Shown in pieces: positions 34,136-46,933 of a stretch of 64,000 nt of DNA (position 1 is its first letter; every line of letters starts with the position of its first letter). This DNA comes from Edaphochlamys debaryana (Eukaryota; Chlorophyta; Chlorophyceae; Chlamydomonadales). The notes under the pieces were generated by a model. That model was not told where the DNA came from, did no database searches, and saw only the letters and a program-made list of their open reading frames with translations. The position numbers were made by a program, and so were the translations under genes. The stretch spans positions 186,001 through 250,000 of the forward strand of contig JAEHOE010000142.1 in the NCBI GenBank assembly GCA_016858145.1. Reading direction: 5' to 3'.

Positions 34136-35700
34136 ACCTGCGCATGAAGGGGCGTGTTGGTGGGTCTTCATGAACGTTGCAAGATGAAGTAGCTGGGCGA
34201 ACCTGTTGAATAAGACAGCAGCATTGCATGCGGCGGATGCGCGGTTTGCACTGCCAGGCCCTCAATTTGAACCGAGGCTAGGGATACACCTTGTGCTTAC
34301 GGTCAATGCTGCAAGCACCACAGCACCAACAGATTACCTGCAGTGACCGCTGGTCATGCACGCGTTGAGCTTAGAAGGAGGCAGGAGGGAGAAAGGGTAG
34401 CTGAGGTAGACTGAGCCCAGGCTAACCTTCGTCAGGAACTTAGACGAGAGGAGTGCGTGGCGACGGCACTTCCATTCGTAGATGCTGCATACCAATTGGT
34501 TCATTAATTCCCATTAGCATTCTTCTTGTTAGGCGTTTGATTGCCGGGGCTGGGGGCCCTTCGGAGGGGATACGAGCTTTCCAGGGGGATGTGCACTGCC
34601 GCAGAGATGCACCTGCACTGGTGCATATGTACGCCTCGGAGCGTGGGGAGGGAGTTTGGCCAATGTGCAGAACTCCCTTGGCCTTCGTCCTCGATGATGA
34701 CGCATGCATGTGTACGGAAGTACTGTGGGAGGAGCAGTACCCAACAGATTACGAGCCTGCAGGATACGCAAAGCACGGCACGCGGAATCTGAATCATGAC
34801 TCACGAAGTGGTGAACTGATGAAGGGGAAAGGCGCCCGGACATGCTGCGCTGTGCATTTTGGCCACCGCCACGCAGGACGTGCGAGGGGGCTGGGCATTG
34901 TGTGTGGGCAAGGGTGACTGCTGAGGGGTTTGCCGGGTCGCCTGTGGGCCAGACGGACGTGGTACCCGCCTGCCATCATCGGCCCCCGAAGGACCCCTTG
35001 GACCCCCGAAGCCTCGCGCGGAGAAACGGAGTGCATCGCACGGACATAGCACGTTACCTGCACGCATACCTCAGCTCGACTCCAGCTCAGCCCCTTCTTT
35101 CAGCGCCGCCGCTGCCAATGGCAATTTGCTTTTAACTTGGGGTCGTGGGGCGTTCATCCATTTGCAGTATGTCACTTGCTACGCTAAACTGCTAAACAGC
35201 AAGCGAAACTGTGTTTACGCGTTAGACGCTAGTCAGCCTGACACACGGGCTTCCCCAAAAGCGAGAAGACATCATCATCGACTTCCCACAGACCTCGCGA
35301 CCTGCATAACGCTTTGGAGATCGTAACGTGATTTGAGGCGAGGGGTCACGGCCAAGTGACAGAGCTAGGATGCAAAAGTGTGGACCAAACGTTCTTGATG
35401 GTCGTTGCGACCAGTACCCAAGGAGTGCAAGCCGGAGCCAGTGGTGGCCACATAGCAATGCAGGCTAGTAACACACAGGGAGAAGGGTGCGGAGGTGTTA
35501 TGGGGCGAGGGGCAAGGGGGAACATGGGGTAATCGAGGCCCGCAGCTGTCACGACCTGTGCGGACGAAGTATGGTGGACGGGCCTACTCAACTGCAGTTG
35601 AATAGCGACACCTCACATCGAGCTTGGCCGACGGTCTCTTACGTCTGCGGTCTCTTACATGTGAGGCCATTTGTGCGGACATCGCGCAACACGGCACGCT
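34136..35700. other. intergenic: arylsulfatase 3' UTR and pherophorin-like promoter
   Basis: Both neighbours are on the plus strand. The composition is less GC-rich than the genes, and I see no phase-consistent exons. I could not find a clear TGTAA for the arylsulfatase here. Confidence 0.4.
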
Positions 35701-38675
35701 ATGTCTCGGCATGCAATTTCGTGCTCGCTAGTAGCTCTGCTGACTGGCGTAGCGCTCATAGCTGGTGAGGACCTGGCGCGGCGGTACCTAGGACATCCCT
35801 GTGACCCGCTGCGGAGTTGTGGCTTAGCTTCACCTTACGGAGGACAGGACAGGACAGGACATGACTTGGGTAGCGGGCGGGTCAACACACTCAGGGCGAT
35901 TCACCGAGACATTTGGCGCCAACTCTAGGTTGGCGTTCCTTGGGCCTTGCCCGCTTGGCGCATAACGCATGATGACATCAAAGCCACCGGCGGACCCTTT
36001 GCGGCTGACTATCGCTGTGTCCACCCTGTGACCATCGGATGCCCGCCCTGCCTTCCCCGCTCGCCTCAGGGATGAGCGAGGGTCTTAAGGACTCCCCGCG
36101 GCCTGGACAAAACCTGCTGTCACGTTTGCGCCCCCGACCCCGGCCGCGACCTCAGCCTCGCCAGGGTCCGCCCCCATCGGCCCTCCACGGGAAGCCATCA
36201 AGCCCCGCAAAGCGGCAGCCGCCTCAGTACCCCACACCACCGCCACCAGAGGTCCCCGGGCCTCAGACCGCGCCACCGCCCCCAGATGCGCCCTGGCCTC
36301 CACCGGCCCCTCCCAGGTGCGCGGGAATGCAAGGGCCTGACAAGGTGGGGGCGGCAAGCAAAGTCGGCTAGCGGACCAGGGAGCAAGCTGTCGCCAAGAG
36401 CACCCCGCATTCAAGGGCCATGCCACTCACATGCCGCCTCCACCTCTCGCCCCCCAGGAATACGACAACCTCGTTTCCGTACATGCAGTGCGGGTACCCG
36501 GGGGCCACGTGTGAGTCAAGCTCCCTGCGCATCCGCGTCACAGACCCCACCAGCAGCCCCAACGCCTCCACCATTTGCTTCGAGACTTTCATGTGGGTCG
36601 GGCCTGATAAGGGACGCCTGTTGCGAACGGGGGGAGGCCGCGTGTGCGCTGGGTATGGGGTTGTGGGGCTTGAGGCCCAGCCCCTCATGGTTCCCTGCGC
36701 CTTGTGTACGCGTGCCCCGTGTGACTGGGGCCCGGAACCCCGCCCTCCGCAACCGACGGACCCCTTCACAGCAATCACCCAGCCCCAAGTACGGATCCCG
36801 ACTCGGACACCTGCTCCCGGCAATTTCAGAACAGCCTCCTCAAGGTGGTTGGGGCTGGGCGTTGTGGCTTGCGTCAAGAGAATCTTTGTCGAAGGGCACC
36901 CTAGCTAAGGGGGGGCACGCCGAGACTCCTGCGCCCCGACTGACAGTGTGCTCTGTGTCCCGCTTGTGGCTGCCGGCTCCTGCCCTCTGCCTTCTATTCG
37001 GTCAGGAGCTGCGGATTCGCATACGTGAGTGCCGGTGCCGCTTTGCAGCTGTTCCTTGGATGGCTGGCTGGGTGGATGGGTGCCGAGCATAGCTTAGATG
37101 CAGGCGCTGCCGCCTGTGCGATGTCCGGTGGACTGGGAGGTCCGGCAAAGGGACGAGGAGGGGACCCATGTGAACCACCAATCAATTGCGGCCTCAATAC
37201 CATTCTCTCGGTCCCTTGTGGATGCTATGCAGGTAACAGCCTGAAGGATGCCTGGGTTGAGGTGAACGGCGCCCGAGAGAGCAGTGAGTGCGCTGTGTCC
37301 TGTCCGGCGGCCAAAGGCATTGAGCCACACGTAACACCACATCTCAGACCTCTAGGTCGACTTTGCAGCGGCTTTGCCCCTCTCCCGATGCCCATCTCGG
37401 ACCTCAAACCTCCTCTGCTCAAGCCACACCCTCCCCTGTGCGCCTCCCTGCGCCCCATGCAGGGGCGACGTGGGACAGCCGCAAGGTGGTGGTGCCGCTC
37501 ATGCGGCCGCCCCCCATCGGCGGGGCGCCCATCCGCATCTGCCTCAAGGCCCCAGTGCCCTTCCGCGACTTCCACCTGTGAGTCGGCCGCCGTGCCCCCC
37601 GCTGCCCGGACAGGGCGTAGCGTCCTAGAGCACCATCGCAGTTTCGCACGGTCGCAGCCTACGCCCATGCTTGTGGCATCCGCACACAGCGCTCACCCCC
37701 TCCTTGTGCCCCTGCCGCGCGCTCCAACGACCGCCCTCCCGACCCCTAAACCCCACGACGCAGGGCCCTGGGTCTGCCCGAACAGGCCGCCTACAACGTA
37801 ACCCTGGCGCGCGGCGAGAGCGCCCAGTGCCCCAATATCAGCAGGGCGGACTGCGTCTTCCGCGTGGCCATAGTGCCCTTTGAGTACGCTTTCATACCCG
37901 CAACGTCTTCGGGCGGCGGCCCCTGCTGCCCCGTGTGCACGCAGCACTACACGTACTCGTACCGGATAGGTGAGCGCTCGCTTCTCGGGGGTTGGGGCTG
38001 AGTCAGACAAAAAAATGTGCTGAATTGTAGTGAACTGGCCTGTGTGGGGCGTGGCACTCAGCTCCACACGGCCGTGCATTGGGCTGTGTAGCAATAGCCG
38101 GAGGGCCTGGAGCCCAGGGACTGGGCGTACAAGCGTGCTGGTGTCAAGACTGAGCGAGCGCCCTTGTTCGCCATCCCTCTCCCTGCAGAGGCCGACATCC
38201 CCAGCCTCACGGGATCTTTCTCGGTGGGTCGGTTGGGGGCCAATGGAATGCAAGAACTCGACCTACCCGTCACACAGCACCCCACCTCCTCCTTCCTACT
38301 CGCCCTGCCTGCTGTGCCTCGCCCCGCCGCGTCCGCTCTCCCGGGCCCTGCTCTCTCCCCACACTTCGTTCCCGCCCGCTGTGCTGCGTGCCCCGCCCAC
38401 AGACGTGCCCCGTTCAGAAGCGCGGCCTGACCGGCTACAACTGCTACCGGGGCGCCACCACCACTTGTGGACTGCCGCTGCCCACGGGCACCAGCCCGTT
38501 CAACCCCACCCACAAGGCCATGATGGACGTGTTCGGGCAGAAGAACACCGCCACGGTGGGGCGGGACGGGGGAGAAAAGCACAGGCACAATCGGGCGTGG
38601 AACAGGGCGGGGAGGCCGCCGGGGACGGGCACGGGCGCGGGCACGGGGCCGGGGGCGGGCGGGGGTCACGGATGA
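35701..38675 (+). CDS. pherophorin-like extracellular matrix protein (about 9 exons, 384 aa)
   Basis: Exons: 35701-35764, 36070-36316, 36458-36592, 37006-37034, 37233-37283, 37463-37577, 37764-37969, 38189-38223, 38403-38675; phases close. The first exon is a signal peptide (CSLVALLTGVALIAG). A basic then PPPP-rich rod of about 80 residues leads to a pherophorin-type domain: TTTSFPYMQCGYPG near its start, TICFETF, a KDAWVEVNG segment, a beta-rich KVVVPLM stretch with IRICLKA, QCPNISRADC, and the terminal GGGPCCPVC. Spaced Cys, the FPYxQCG start and the closing CCPV match the pherophorin/DUF3707 family of volvocine wall proteins, which bind or cross-link in the hydroxyproline-rich matrix. Exon 4 is short, and the donor GCCG/GTGCCG at 37034 was chosen because it alone keeps phase. 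The last 38 codons after the possible donor at 38553 look intronic, so the true C-terminus may differ. Confidence 0.7.
35838..35861 (+). repeat. AGGAC short tandem repeat in pherophorin-like intron 1
   Basis: Four or five copies of the five-base unit AGGAC/GGACA lie within the first intron. No other role is apparent. Confidence 0.7.
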
Positions 38676-41057
38676 GAGCTAAGCGCGGGAGAGGGAGAAA
38701 CGCTGGAAACGAGTGCCACGGTTGGCAGGGAACCGCCCTCCGCGCCCGGACCCCAGTGTGGACGGCGGAGTGCGAGCGCAGGAAAGGGTGGGGTAAAGAG
38801 GGAAGTAAAGTGAGGGAGAGATCGCGTCTCAACGCGGCCACCAAGTAGCTTTCTCATCAGTCAGCCGCGGACAGTCGCTAATGCCGCCCTCGACCAATGT
38901 TCATGACTAACACACTCGACTAACTGGTTTGCATGTTACTCTCAGTGCATACTACGTCCAGCAAACGTTGTATCCTCGTGTCTTCGCGTTCGCGCTGAAT
39001 GCAAAGCAGGATGCGGGCGTCCGCCAATATCGGGCGCATGTCGCGATGGTTCGCCACCGACCTCGGTGACGCGCAAAACGGTCCTACACGTGCAGGGTTG
39101 CAAACAAGTCCCCGACTGACACTTGAATAACGAGGCGGCGTCGCCTGCGGTCGCCGGAGTCGCGAGTTCAACGAGCGTTTCGCCAAGCAACGTTTCCCCC
39201 CACGCACCCTGCCTCCGTCCGTTCACCGAACAGCAGCATGGCGGCGTCCCGCAAGGCAGGGGCCACGCTCTCCGACCCCCCTCAGTTTACCCCCACGCAC
39301 CTCGTTAACGATCAAACCGAACAACAGGTCCCGCAAGGCACCCACCCAGGGACGCGCCCTCCCCCCTCCCCCCGCGCCGGGAACGCCCATACCAGATGAA
39401 AGCTTTTGCGCATGCCACACGTATCAACGTAGACTGAGTGCATCTGCTTCACGCTCATTCAGAAGGCCCCATGCATGTACGCCTGCCTGCCATGTAAAGT
39501 ACGTGCCCTCGCTGCGCATGCGTCCCCGCGCAGGGTGCCTGCCACAACAGATGCGTCAACACGCTGACTTACAACTGGTGAGGCTAGGCTTGTACGGCAA
39601 TGATGAACATACGGGAGCAAGGGCCGCACTAGTTGGCTGGGTCGACCGGCTTGCTGTTTTGCATTTATTGCTTGTACCGTAACCTGCTGTCCATTGCTTG
39701 CTTGCCTGTGCGTGCAGGTGCACCGCAAACCAGAGCTTGGCATACACGTACTGCTGTTGAGCCGGGTCGGCGGGGACCGACCTGCCGCCGCCCGCGCGCG
39801 GGGCGCTGGCCGGTCCCCTGCGGCCCTGCTCCTTAGCCCCTGCTGCCAATCAAAGGAGCTGGGACCAGGGCGAGCCTGGACCCCGCCAGCAGCAAGCCGA
39901 GGCGGCGCGCGGAGAGTGATGAGCTGCCGGTGGAACAGCTGAATGGCAGCTAGCGGAAGGGGCTCTGATGAGCGGCGGCGCTCCTGCCGCCAGCGCTGGC
40001 GGCAGGGGGCGCGCGCGGCAGATGTGTCCAGGAGATGTCTCCGTGAGGAAGGGGATGGCGGAGGCCGCAAGTACCCCTGCCTGCCTGCCTGCAAGTGCTC
40101 ATACGGAGGCAGCGGCGCATGCAAGCAATCATGCTTGATTCGCTCGGCCGCATAAACGCGGCCGGGCGCGGCCGAGGACGGAAGCGGGCGGGCTTGAGCA
40201 CGGACGCCTTCCCGGACGGCGTTAATGGCGACATTCATGGGCAGAATCGGGGCGGTTTCTGGAGCCGCTGTGAGAGGGACGTCACCACCGCAGGTATGAC
40301 AAGCTTCGGGGGCGACACGGGCGTTGAACATACAGCAGCACAGGTACCCCTCTCCGGGGAGAATGGGCTAGATGAAAGGGCGGGGGTAGGGGTAGGGTAG
40401 GTGGGACTCACCTGCGCGGCGGCCCCTGCTGCGGGGTTGCAGCGACAATTGCGTCGTTCGACCCGCTAGATAGCGAACGGCGCAGCGGCGGTCGGTGATC
40501 CTAAGAGCACCTAAGAGCCCTTCCCGGACTTCTTGGCCCCTTGCGCTTTGATCCACCAGCGTTATTCATTCGGGGCCTTCTATGTTGCGGCGCGTCGCCA
40601 ACTGGTTGGCGCCGGGGTGGCCCGGAAGTGTCCCACTTTTCTTGTTTCCACCAACACCCTCCGCTGTCAACGCGACCGCATAAGCGCAGCTCCAGCCCGC
40701 TTGCGGCGGGGACTGGGGCAAGGAAGCCAACCGCCCCGAGGTTAGGTGAAAGGCTCGCTAGAAAGGCACTGCTGATGACACAAAGCGCTTTACTTCCAAA
40801 AGCTCTGCGTCACCGCAGTTTCCCGCGTTTCACAGTTTTCTTCCCATTCCAATGCTTAAGGCACAGACCCCAGCGGGGCCACTCATAACTTTAGGGTACA
40901 GACGACCACACACACTAGACACGCACCCAACAAGTCAGACTGCACCGCTGTCCGTCCACCGCTCGACTGTCGTTGCACCGGCGCTACCTGCTGACCTACC
41001 TCCTCTTTGAGCGGTTCCATTGAAACGCCTATACCACGCTTGTGCAGATCCTCATTA
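38676..41057. other. intergenic region, no supported gene
   Basis: A TGTAA at 39493-39497 is a plausible poly(A) signal for the pherophorin-like gene. The longest open frame (minus, 39459-40331) has scattered composition, no recognisable motif and no spliced partners, so I do not call it. The remainder upstream of 41058 presumably contains the promoter of the Cys-repeat gene. Confidence 0.4.
39493..39497 (+). terminator. candidate TGTAA polyadenylation signal, pherophorin-like gene
   Basis: First TGTAA that I see downstream of the stop at 38675; it implies a 3' UTR of about 0.8 kb if the last exon is right. Confidence 0.4.
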
Positions 41058-44000
41058 ATGTCAACATTAACGCAGCGGCCCCTAGCGGGGCCTCGCTGCG
41101 TGGCCATAGCATTGCTCGTGGCGTTTGCGTCGATCAACGTGGCGACTTCGACGCCCCTCCGAAATCTCCTCAAGACGTGCGGTAGCGACTGTCAGTGCTC
41201 CCTGAGTGCTTGCAAAGCACAAAAGAGGTCAGTGCGTCGATCGCACGCCAGACGACTGGCGGGATGCATGTCTAATAACAATCAAGCCAAGGCACGGCCC
41301 AGAGTCTCAGCGCTGTGGTACTCACCTCGCTGATGCTGAGATGAATGCCACGGGCATCGGGCTCAAAGCTTAATTGATTGCAACGGGCATTGGTCGGTCG
41401 CGGTCGGTCGGTCGCGGCTGCGCGCCGATTAGGCGCTTGACTTCAGCGAGCAAGGCTTCCAAGTGCTGCTAACTTCAGCTATCTCTGTGGCACATCGGTC
41501 GCGGCGAGTGCTCCGAAAACGTTTCACTCCCCCTTTACTACTCTTTTTTATAACCCGTCGCTTACGCACGGGAGTCAGGATGCGGCTGACTTTCTGTTCT
41601 GTCCGTGCGCGTGCCCCGCAGATGCTGCTGGGATGAGACAAACGGCGGCAGCTGCAAGGCGCTCGCCTTGTCGACTTTCAACCGAACATCGGACGGCATG
41701 TGCAGCGGTGAGCATGGGCGGCGGGGTTTGCTTGGGGCGGGGTTTGCCGCGCCGCGCGCGCGGTTGCACGCGTCTGTCCTCAGCTACCCCAGCCAGCTGG
41801 CTGGCTAGCCCACCCGTGCCTACCCTGCCCTGCCCACCTGCTGCCGCTGTCAGTACCAGCACGCTAGGTAGGTGTGCCTAGCTATGCTCCCTCGATCCAC
41901 CAGATAGACCAACCTCATTGCGCCCCACTCCTGCTCCCTTCCCTCGTCATACCCACCCGTCCACAGACGACACAGCAGACGACGACGCTACCCGCCGCAT
42001 GCTTCAAAAGACAACGGTCGTCACCTGCCCTGTTGGCCAGTACTCCAACAAGGGCGTCTGCACCGCCTGTACCCCCATCACGGGCTGCGCGACCGGGAGC
42101 CTAACGTGCTCCAGCACCAGCACCTGCTCCAGCTGCCTTTCTGGCTTCTGGCTGAACAAGGGCTTGTGCACGCCGTGCACCACGCCAACTGGCTGCAGCG
42201 GCACCGGCCTCACCTGCACCACGGCGACCACCAGCACCTGCTCCAGCTGCCTGTCAGGCTTCTACCTGAACAACGGCGCCTGCACGGCTTGCACCACACC
42301 CACCGGCTGCAGCAGCACCGGCCTCGCCTGCAGCAGCGGCACCGCCAGCACCTGCTCCAGCTGCCTGTCAGGCTTCTTCCTCGCCAACGGCGCCTGCACC
42401 GCCTGCACCGCTCTGCCCAACTGCGCCAACATGACCTGCACTTCAACCGCCTCGAGCACCTGCACCCGCTGCAACGCCGGCTTCGCCCTGGTCAATGGCG
42501 CCTGCACGGCTTGCGCTACCGGGTTTTTCTCCACGACCGGCACCTCGGCGACCTGCACGGCCTGCCCCGCCGCCACCTCCTCCCTCAAGTGCGCCACCAC
42601 AACCTGCAACCCCACGACCGGCACCAACAGCGTCTGCGCGACCTGCGCCTCCGGGTCGTACCTCAACCCCACTGGCGGCTGCACAACGTGTGCGACAGGC
42701 TACGTGAACCCCGCCGGCTCTACCGCCACGTCATGCACCCAATGCCCCGCCGGCACCTACGTGAACGCGGACAAGAGCGCCTGCCTCAGCTGCCCTGTTG
42801 GCTCGTACTCCCCCGCCGGCTCCACCTCCGCTACCGCCTGCGTGCAGTGCGCAGCCGGCACGTACCTCAACGCCGCCAAGACGGGCTGCACCAGCTGCCC
42901 TGCTGGCTCATACTCCCCCGCCGGCTCCACCTCCTCCTCCGCCTGCGTGCAGTGCGCCGCCGGCACGTACCTCAACGCCGCCAAGACCGGTTGCGACAGC
43001 TGCCCTGTTGGCTCCTACGCCCCCGCCGGCTCCACCTCCGCCACCGCCTGCGTGCAGTGCGCCGCCGGCACGTACCTCAACGCCGCCAAGACGGGCTGTG
43101 ACAGCTGCCCTGTTGGCTCCTACGCCCCCGCCGGCTCCACCTCGGCCACCGCCTGCGTGCAGTGCGCCGCCGGCACGTACCTCAACGCCGCCAAGACGGG
43201 CTGCGACAGCTGCCCTGTTGGCTCGTACTCTCCCGCCGGCTCCACCTCGGCCACCGCCTGCGTGCAGTGCGCCGCCGGCACGTACCTCAACGCCGCCAAG
43301 ACGGGCTGCGACAGCTGCCCTGTTGGCTCGTACTCTCCCGCCGGCTCCACCTCCTCCACCGCCTGTGTGCAGTGCGCCGCCGGCACGTACCTCAACGCCG
43401 CCAAGACGGGCTGCGACAGCTGCCCTGTTGGCTCCTACGCCCCCGCCGGCTCCACCTCCTCCTCCGCCTGCGTGCAGTGCGCCGCCGGCACGTACCTCAA
43501 TGCCAACAATACGGGTTGCGACAGCTGCCCTGTTGGCTCCTACGCCCCCGCCGGCTCCACCTCCTCCACCGCCTGTGTGCAGTGCGCCGCCGGCACGTAC
43601 CTCAACGCCGCCAAGACCGGTTGCGACAGCTGCCCTGTTGGCTCCTACGCCCCCGCCGGCTCCACCTCCGCCACCGCCTGCGTGCAGTGCGCCGCCGGCA
43701 CGTACCTCAACGCCGCCAAGACCGGTTGTGACAGCTGCCCTGTTGGCTCCTACGCCCCCGCCGGCTCCACCTCCGCCACCGCCTGTGTGCAGTGCGCCGC
43801 CGGCACGTACCTCAACGCCGCCAAGACCGGTTGCGACAGCTGCCCCGTTGGCTCCTACGCCCCCGCCGGCTCCACCTCCGCCACCGCCTGTGTGCAGTGC
43901 GCCGCCGGCACGTACCTCAACGCCGCCAAAACGGGCTGTGACAGCTGCCCTGTTGGCTCCTACGCCCCCGCCGGCTCCACCTCCTCCTCCGCCTGCGTGC

Positions 44001-44787
44001 AGTGCGCCGCCGGCACGTACCTCAATGCCAACAATACGGGTTGCGACAGCTGCCCTGTTGGCTCCTACGCCCCCGCCGGCTCCACCTCCGCCACCGCCTG
44101 CGTGCAGTGCGCCGCCGGCACGTACCTCAACGCCGCCAAGACGGGTTGCGACAGCTGCCCTGCCGGCTCGTACTCTCCTGCCGGCTCCACCTCCGCCACC
44201 GCCTGCGTGCAGTGCGCCGCGGGCACCTTTGTCAACGCCGCCAAGACCGGCTGCACCAACTGCACTGCATTGACCGGCTGCCTTTCCCTTTCCTGCTCAA
44301 GCTCGACCTCGAGCAACTGCACCCGATGTGACGCCGGTTTCTTCCTTTCGAATGGTGTTTGCACCAGCTGCCCTACGGGCACTTGGGCCCCCGCTGGCAC
44401 GACTGGCAGCTGCACCACCTGCTCCACCACCAATACCAATTGCGCGACCGTCGCGTCCTGTGACCCCAAGACTGGAGGCAGCACCGTGTGTGCTTCCTGC
44501 ATTGCCAACTATGGCAATTGCGATAACGGCAACACCTGCGCGGTGAGTGACTCGTGGGAGGTGGTGATCGCATTAGCCATGCGGCTAGGGTGTTCCAGTA
44601 GAAATGTTTCACGCACGGTGCTATCTGCATAGTCTTATTGGCTTCAACGTGCTCCCCTTATGACCACCAGGTCCTCATGAATACGAGCACGTTCTGCGGT
44701 TCGTGTAACACCAAGTGCACGGGTACCACGAAGACCTGCTGCCTTAACAGTCCAACGTTGACCTATGTGTGCAAGGCGGTGTGCTAA
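41058..44787 (+). CDS. secreted Cys-rich tandem-repeat protein (4 exons, 982 aa)
   Basis: Exons: 41058-41227, 41622-41707, 41967-44542, 44671-44787; phases close to 983 codons. The signal peptide (CVAIALLVAFASINVATS) is followed by a small Cys module split by intron 1 (CGSDCQCSLSACKAQKRCCW). Residues about 98-240 hold Cys repeats of the form CSSCLSGFxLNNGACTACTxPTGC, resembling furin/GFR-type and VSP-type Cys repeats. Residues 361-850 are 14 tandem copies of a 35-residue unit (CPVGSYAPAGSTSATACVQC then AAGTYLNAAKTGCDS) with four Cys each, related to the GCC2/GCC3-type and TNFR-like CPAGTY family. A further Cys domain and a short last exon (FCGSCNTKCTGTTKTCC, VCKAVC) end the protein. There is no TM helix or GPI-type tail, so it is probably a disulfide-rigid secreted or wall rod. 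Function is unknown. Confidence 0.88.
42791..44260 (+). repeat. 14 tandem 105-bp coding repeats
   Basis: Fourteen in-frame 105-base units, mostly near-identical at the DNA level. Units 7 and 12 share the variant LNANNTG (AATGCCAACAATACGGG), exactly five units (525 bp) apart, which marks a block duplication or gene conversion. Because the period is divisible by three, other frames also stay open across the array; those long frames are artefacts. Confidence 0.95.
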
Positions 44788-45117
44788 GGTGGGCGTTCCC
44801 TTCTGCTCGCTATTTCTGTCAACCTGTTTTAGCTTGCTATTTTATCCGTTTCGCACTCTGACCCTTGCTTTCCCTCTCGCTTCACCCCCCTCCGCACCTG
44901 CAGGTACCTGCAGTTCCGGAGCCCTACTGCCGCCTGCAATTTCCTCTAGCAAGCCAGGGCAGCAGACTGGGTGGACTGCCGCCAACCAGGGATCCTATTC
45001 ATTGAACTGACGTGGAAGCATTTGCTACGGAGAGGCGGCGGCATAGCAGAAGGCTCGCAGTGAACATGCAGCTTGCGTGGGTTTGTTGCTGGGGGTAAGA
45101 GTTGGGGTGGCAGCATT

Positions 45118-45122
45118 TGTAA
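45118..45122 (+). terminator. candidate TGTAA polyadenylation signal, Cys-repeat gene
   Basis: TGTAA about 330 bases past the stop at 44787, a typical distance for these algae. Confidence 0.55.
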
Positions 45123-46911
45123 AGTGCTTGCCACCTAATCAAACGCCCTCTGCCGGGGGCGTCCCTTTATTATTTTTTTTTCCAAGAAAAACCTTTGCAA
45201 TCAAGGGGTGAGCGCGATGGGGATTCATTCTCTCGAGGGGTGCAATCGGCTGTGTACGGCGGATTCATTTGCAAGAGCGCTCCAGCTCAACCGCTTCATC
45301 ATTACTACTTTTGATCCGCAGAACTTATCACTAGGACTTCATGTGTTCTGTTGAGTGGCCTTAGGCTGATAGAAGCTGAAAGATCCGTGTTGCGGGTTGC
45401 ACTGAGTAAGGCGGGCGCGCAAGGCCCCTCGGTGTCGCCTGAGCACTACGCGTACTATCTGGCCATTCAATTGCAAAGCCACGGGCAGGGCTGAGGCTTT
45501 CGCTTGGGGGGTCTCGCACGGCTGGAAGCCAGGCGTGACAGCCCGGACGTACCTGCGCGTTACCAGACTTGACTTGCGTTGCACGGACTGGCGGACAAAC
45601 AATGCTTGCGGCGCTTGCGACCCTGGGATGGGTTGTAGTGTATGAAGTCTCGGGACCTGGGATGTGTAGCGGACGCGTAGAACGGAAACTGTGTCTTGTT
45701 GAACGGTGGCGGCGGCAACGGCCTCTCTGACGCGGGGGGTGGCACAGCGCGCCGACGACTGCATGTACGGACATGCTAGCGCACGTCGTATGATCTGCCC
45801 TGGGACTGGCTCGCATAGTCGCATTGGGATGGGTATTGACTCGCATGCAGAACCTTATGGTGACAGTGATTGTTGCGGCGGCTGCCTGCGCGCGCGGACC
45901 ACCGCACGGTCCCCCAGCCAGTCCCTCGCCGACAGGAGTGAACAAGGATGGCTGCCCGACAACCAGACCCCAGGCATGTGCGGTATCTTCCCTGAGAGAC
46001 CTGCCATGACCTCCAGAACCGAGGTCACGCAGCTCCGAGACCTTTCTTCCTCTCTCTTCAAGGCCTGTATCTGGCTCACAGCAGGAGTTGGGATCTGGAC
46101 TCGGCAATGCGGCAAATCGGGGCTAAGTTTGCCGTGGTTAGGTGCAGCAGGTGCAGGGGCCGTAGGCTGCCGAGCGCCAGAGGGGGTAGAGCGTAGGCTT
46201 GGTGAGAGGCGAGGCCCATGGGTGAGGCGTCCTCGTTGTTGTTGTGGGCTATGCAGAGATGTGGGCTTCGTGGTGGAAGCAAACCAGAGCTTCGGGGACG
46301 CGGCAGGAGGGCGCAGGCGGGAACGACGCAGGGCGGAAGGACCCGGAGGCAAGGTGCAACCAAACGCTTCGCTTCGTTGGTTTCTTCTACACCCGGAGGC
46401 TAGGTGCATCGTGTCGGTTGACCCGGCTGCCAGCTAGTGATGTCCACCAAGTGTGCACGGCTGGTGAGTCACTGGGACGCGCATGGTCTTGTCCCGGGCA
46501 ACACGGCAGGACAGCGCACAGCAGGCAACAGCAGTCCACGAAGCGAGACACAGCGCGTTTGCGCGTGGCACATGCACTCACACGTCGTCTGCGCCATCAA
46601 GCGAGGCGCAGTTGGGGCTTGCCCTCTCTCTGCAGGCGGGGTGGTGCGGGGCACAGTTCACCGTTGCAGGGGGCAGTGACGAAGTGGCGGGGATCGGGCG
46701 GGGCGGGAGGGAACAGCGGGGGGTCGGCGGGCGTGAACACATGCCGACATCGTGTTGTGTTCTGTTTGGGACGACCCTTCGAACCGCGATACGACCCGAT
46801 CGCAAAGGCTTCCGCCTCGATAAAGACAAGCCAACCCATACACATGGCGCTGGGGATAAAGGGAATGAAGAGTCAAGGCGCTGGGGGTGGAGCGGCGTCA
46901 GTGGCCGATTC

Positions 46912-46933
46912 GGGGGGGGGGGGGGGGGGGGGG
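46912..46933 (+). repeat. 22-base poly-G run
   Basis: An uninterrupted G homopolymer in intergenic DNA. It is either a true G-quadruplex-prone tract or partly a sequencing-length artefact. Confidence 0.9.

Noticed and set aside
39459..40331. 290-codon minus-strand open frame
   Set aside because: Composition is irregular with scattered rare residues, there is no domain motif, and no flanking exons close in phase. Chance frames of this length are expected in GC-rich DNA.
42798..44273. 491-codon Pro/Ala-rich open frame overlapping the Cys-repeat array in another frame
   Set aside because: The 105-bp period is a multiple of three, so alternate frames stay open automatically; the Cys-rich frame has the signal peptide, exon partners and conserved Cys.
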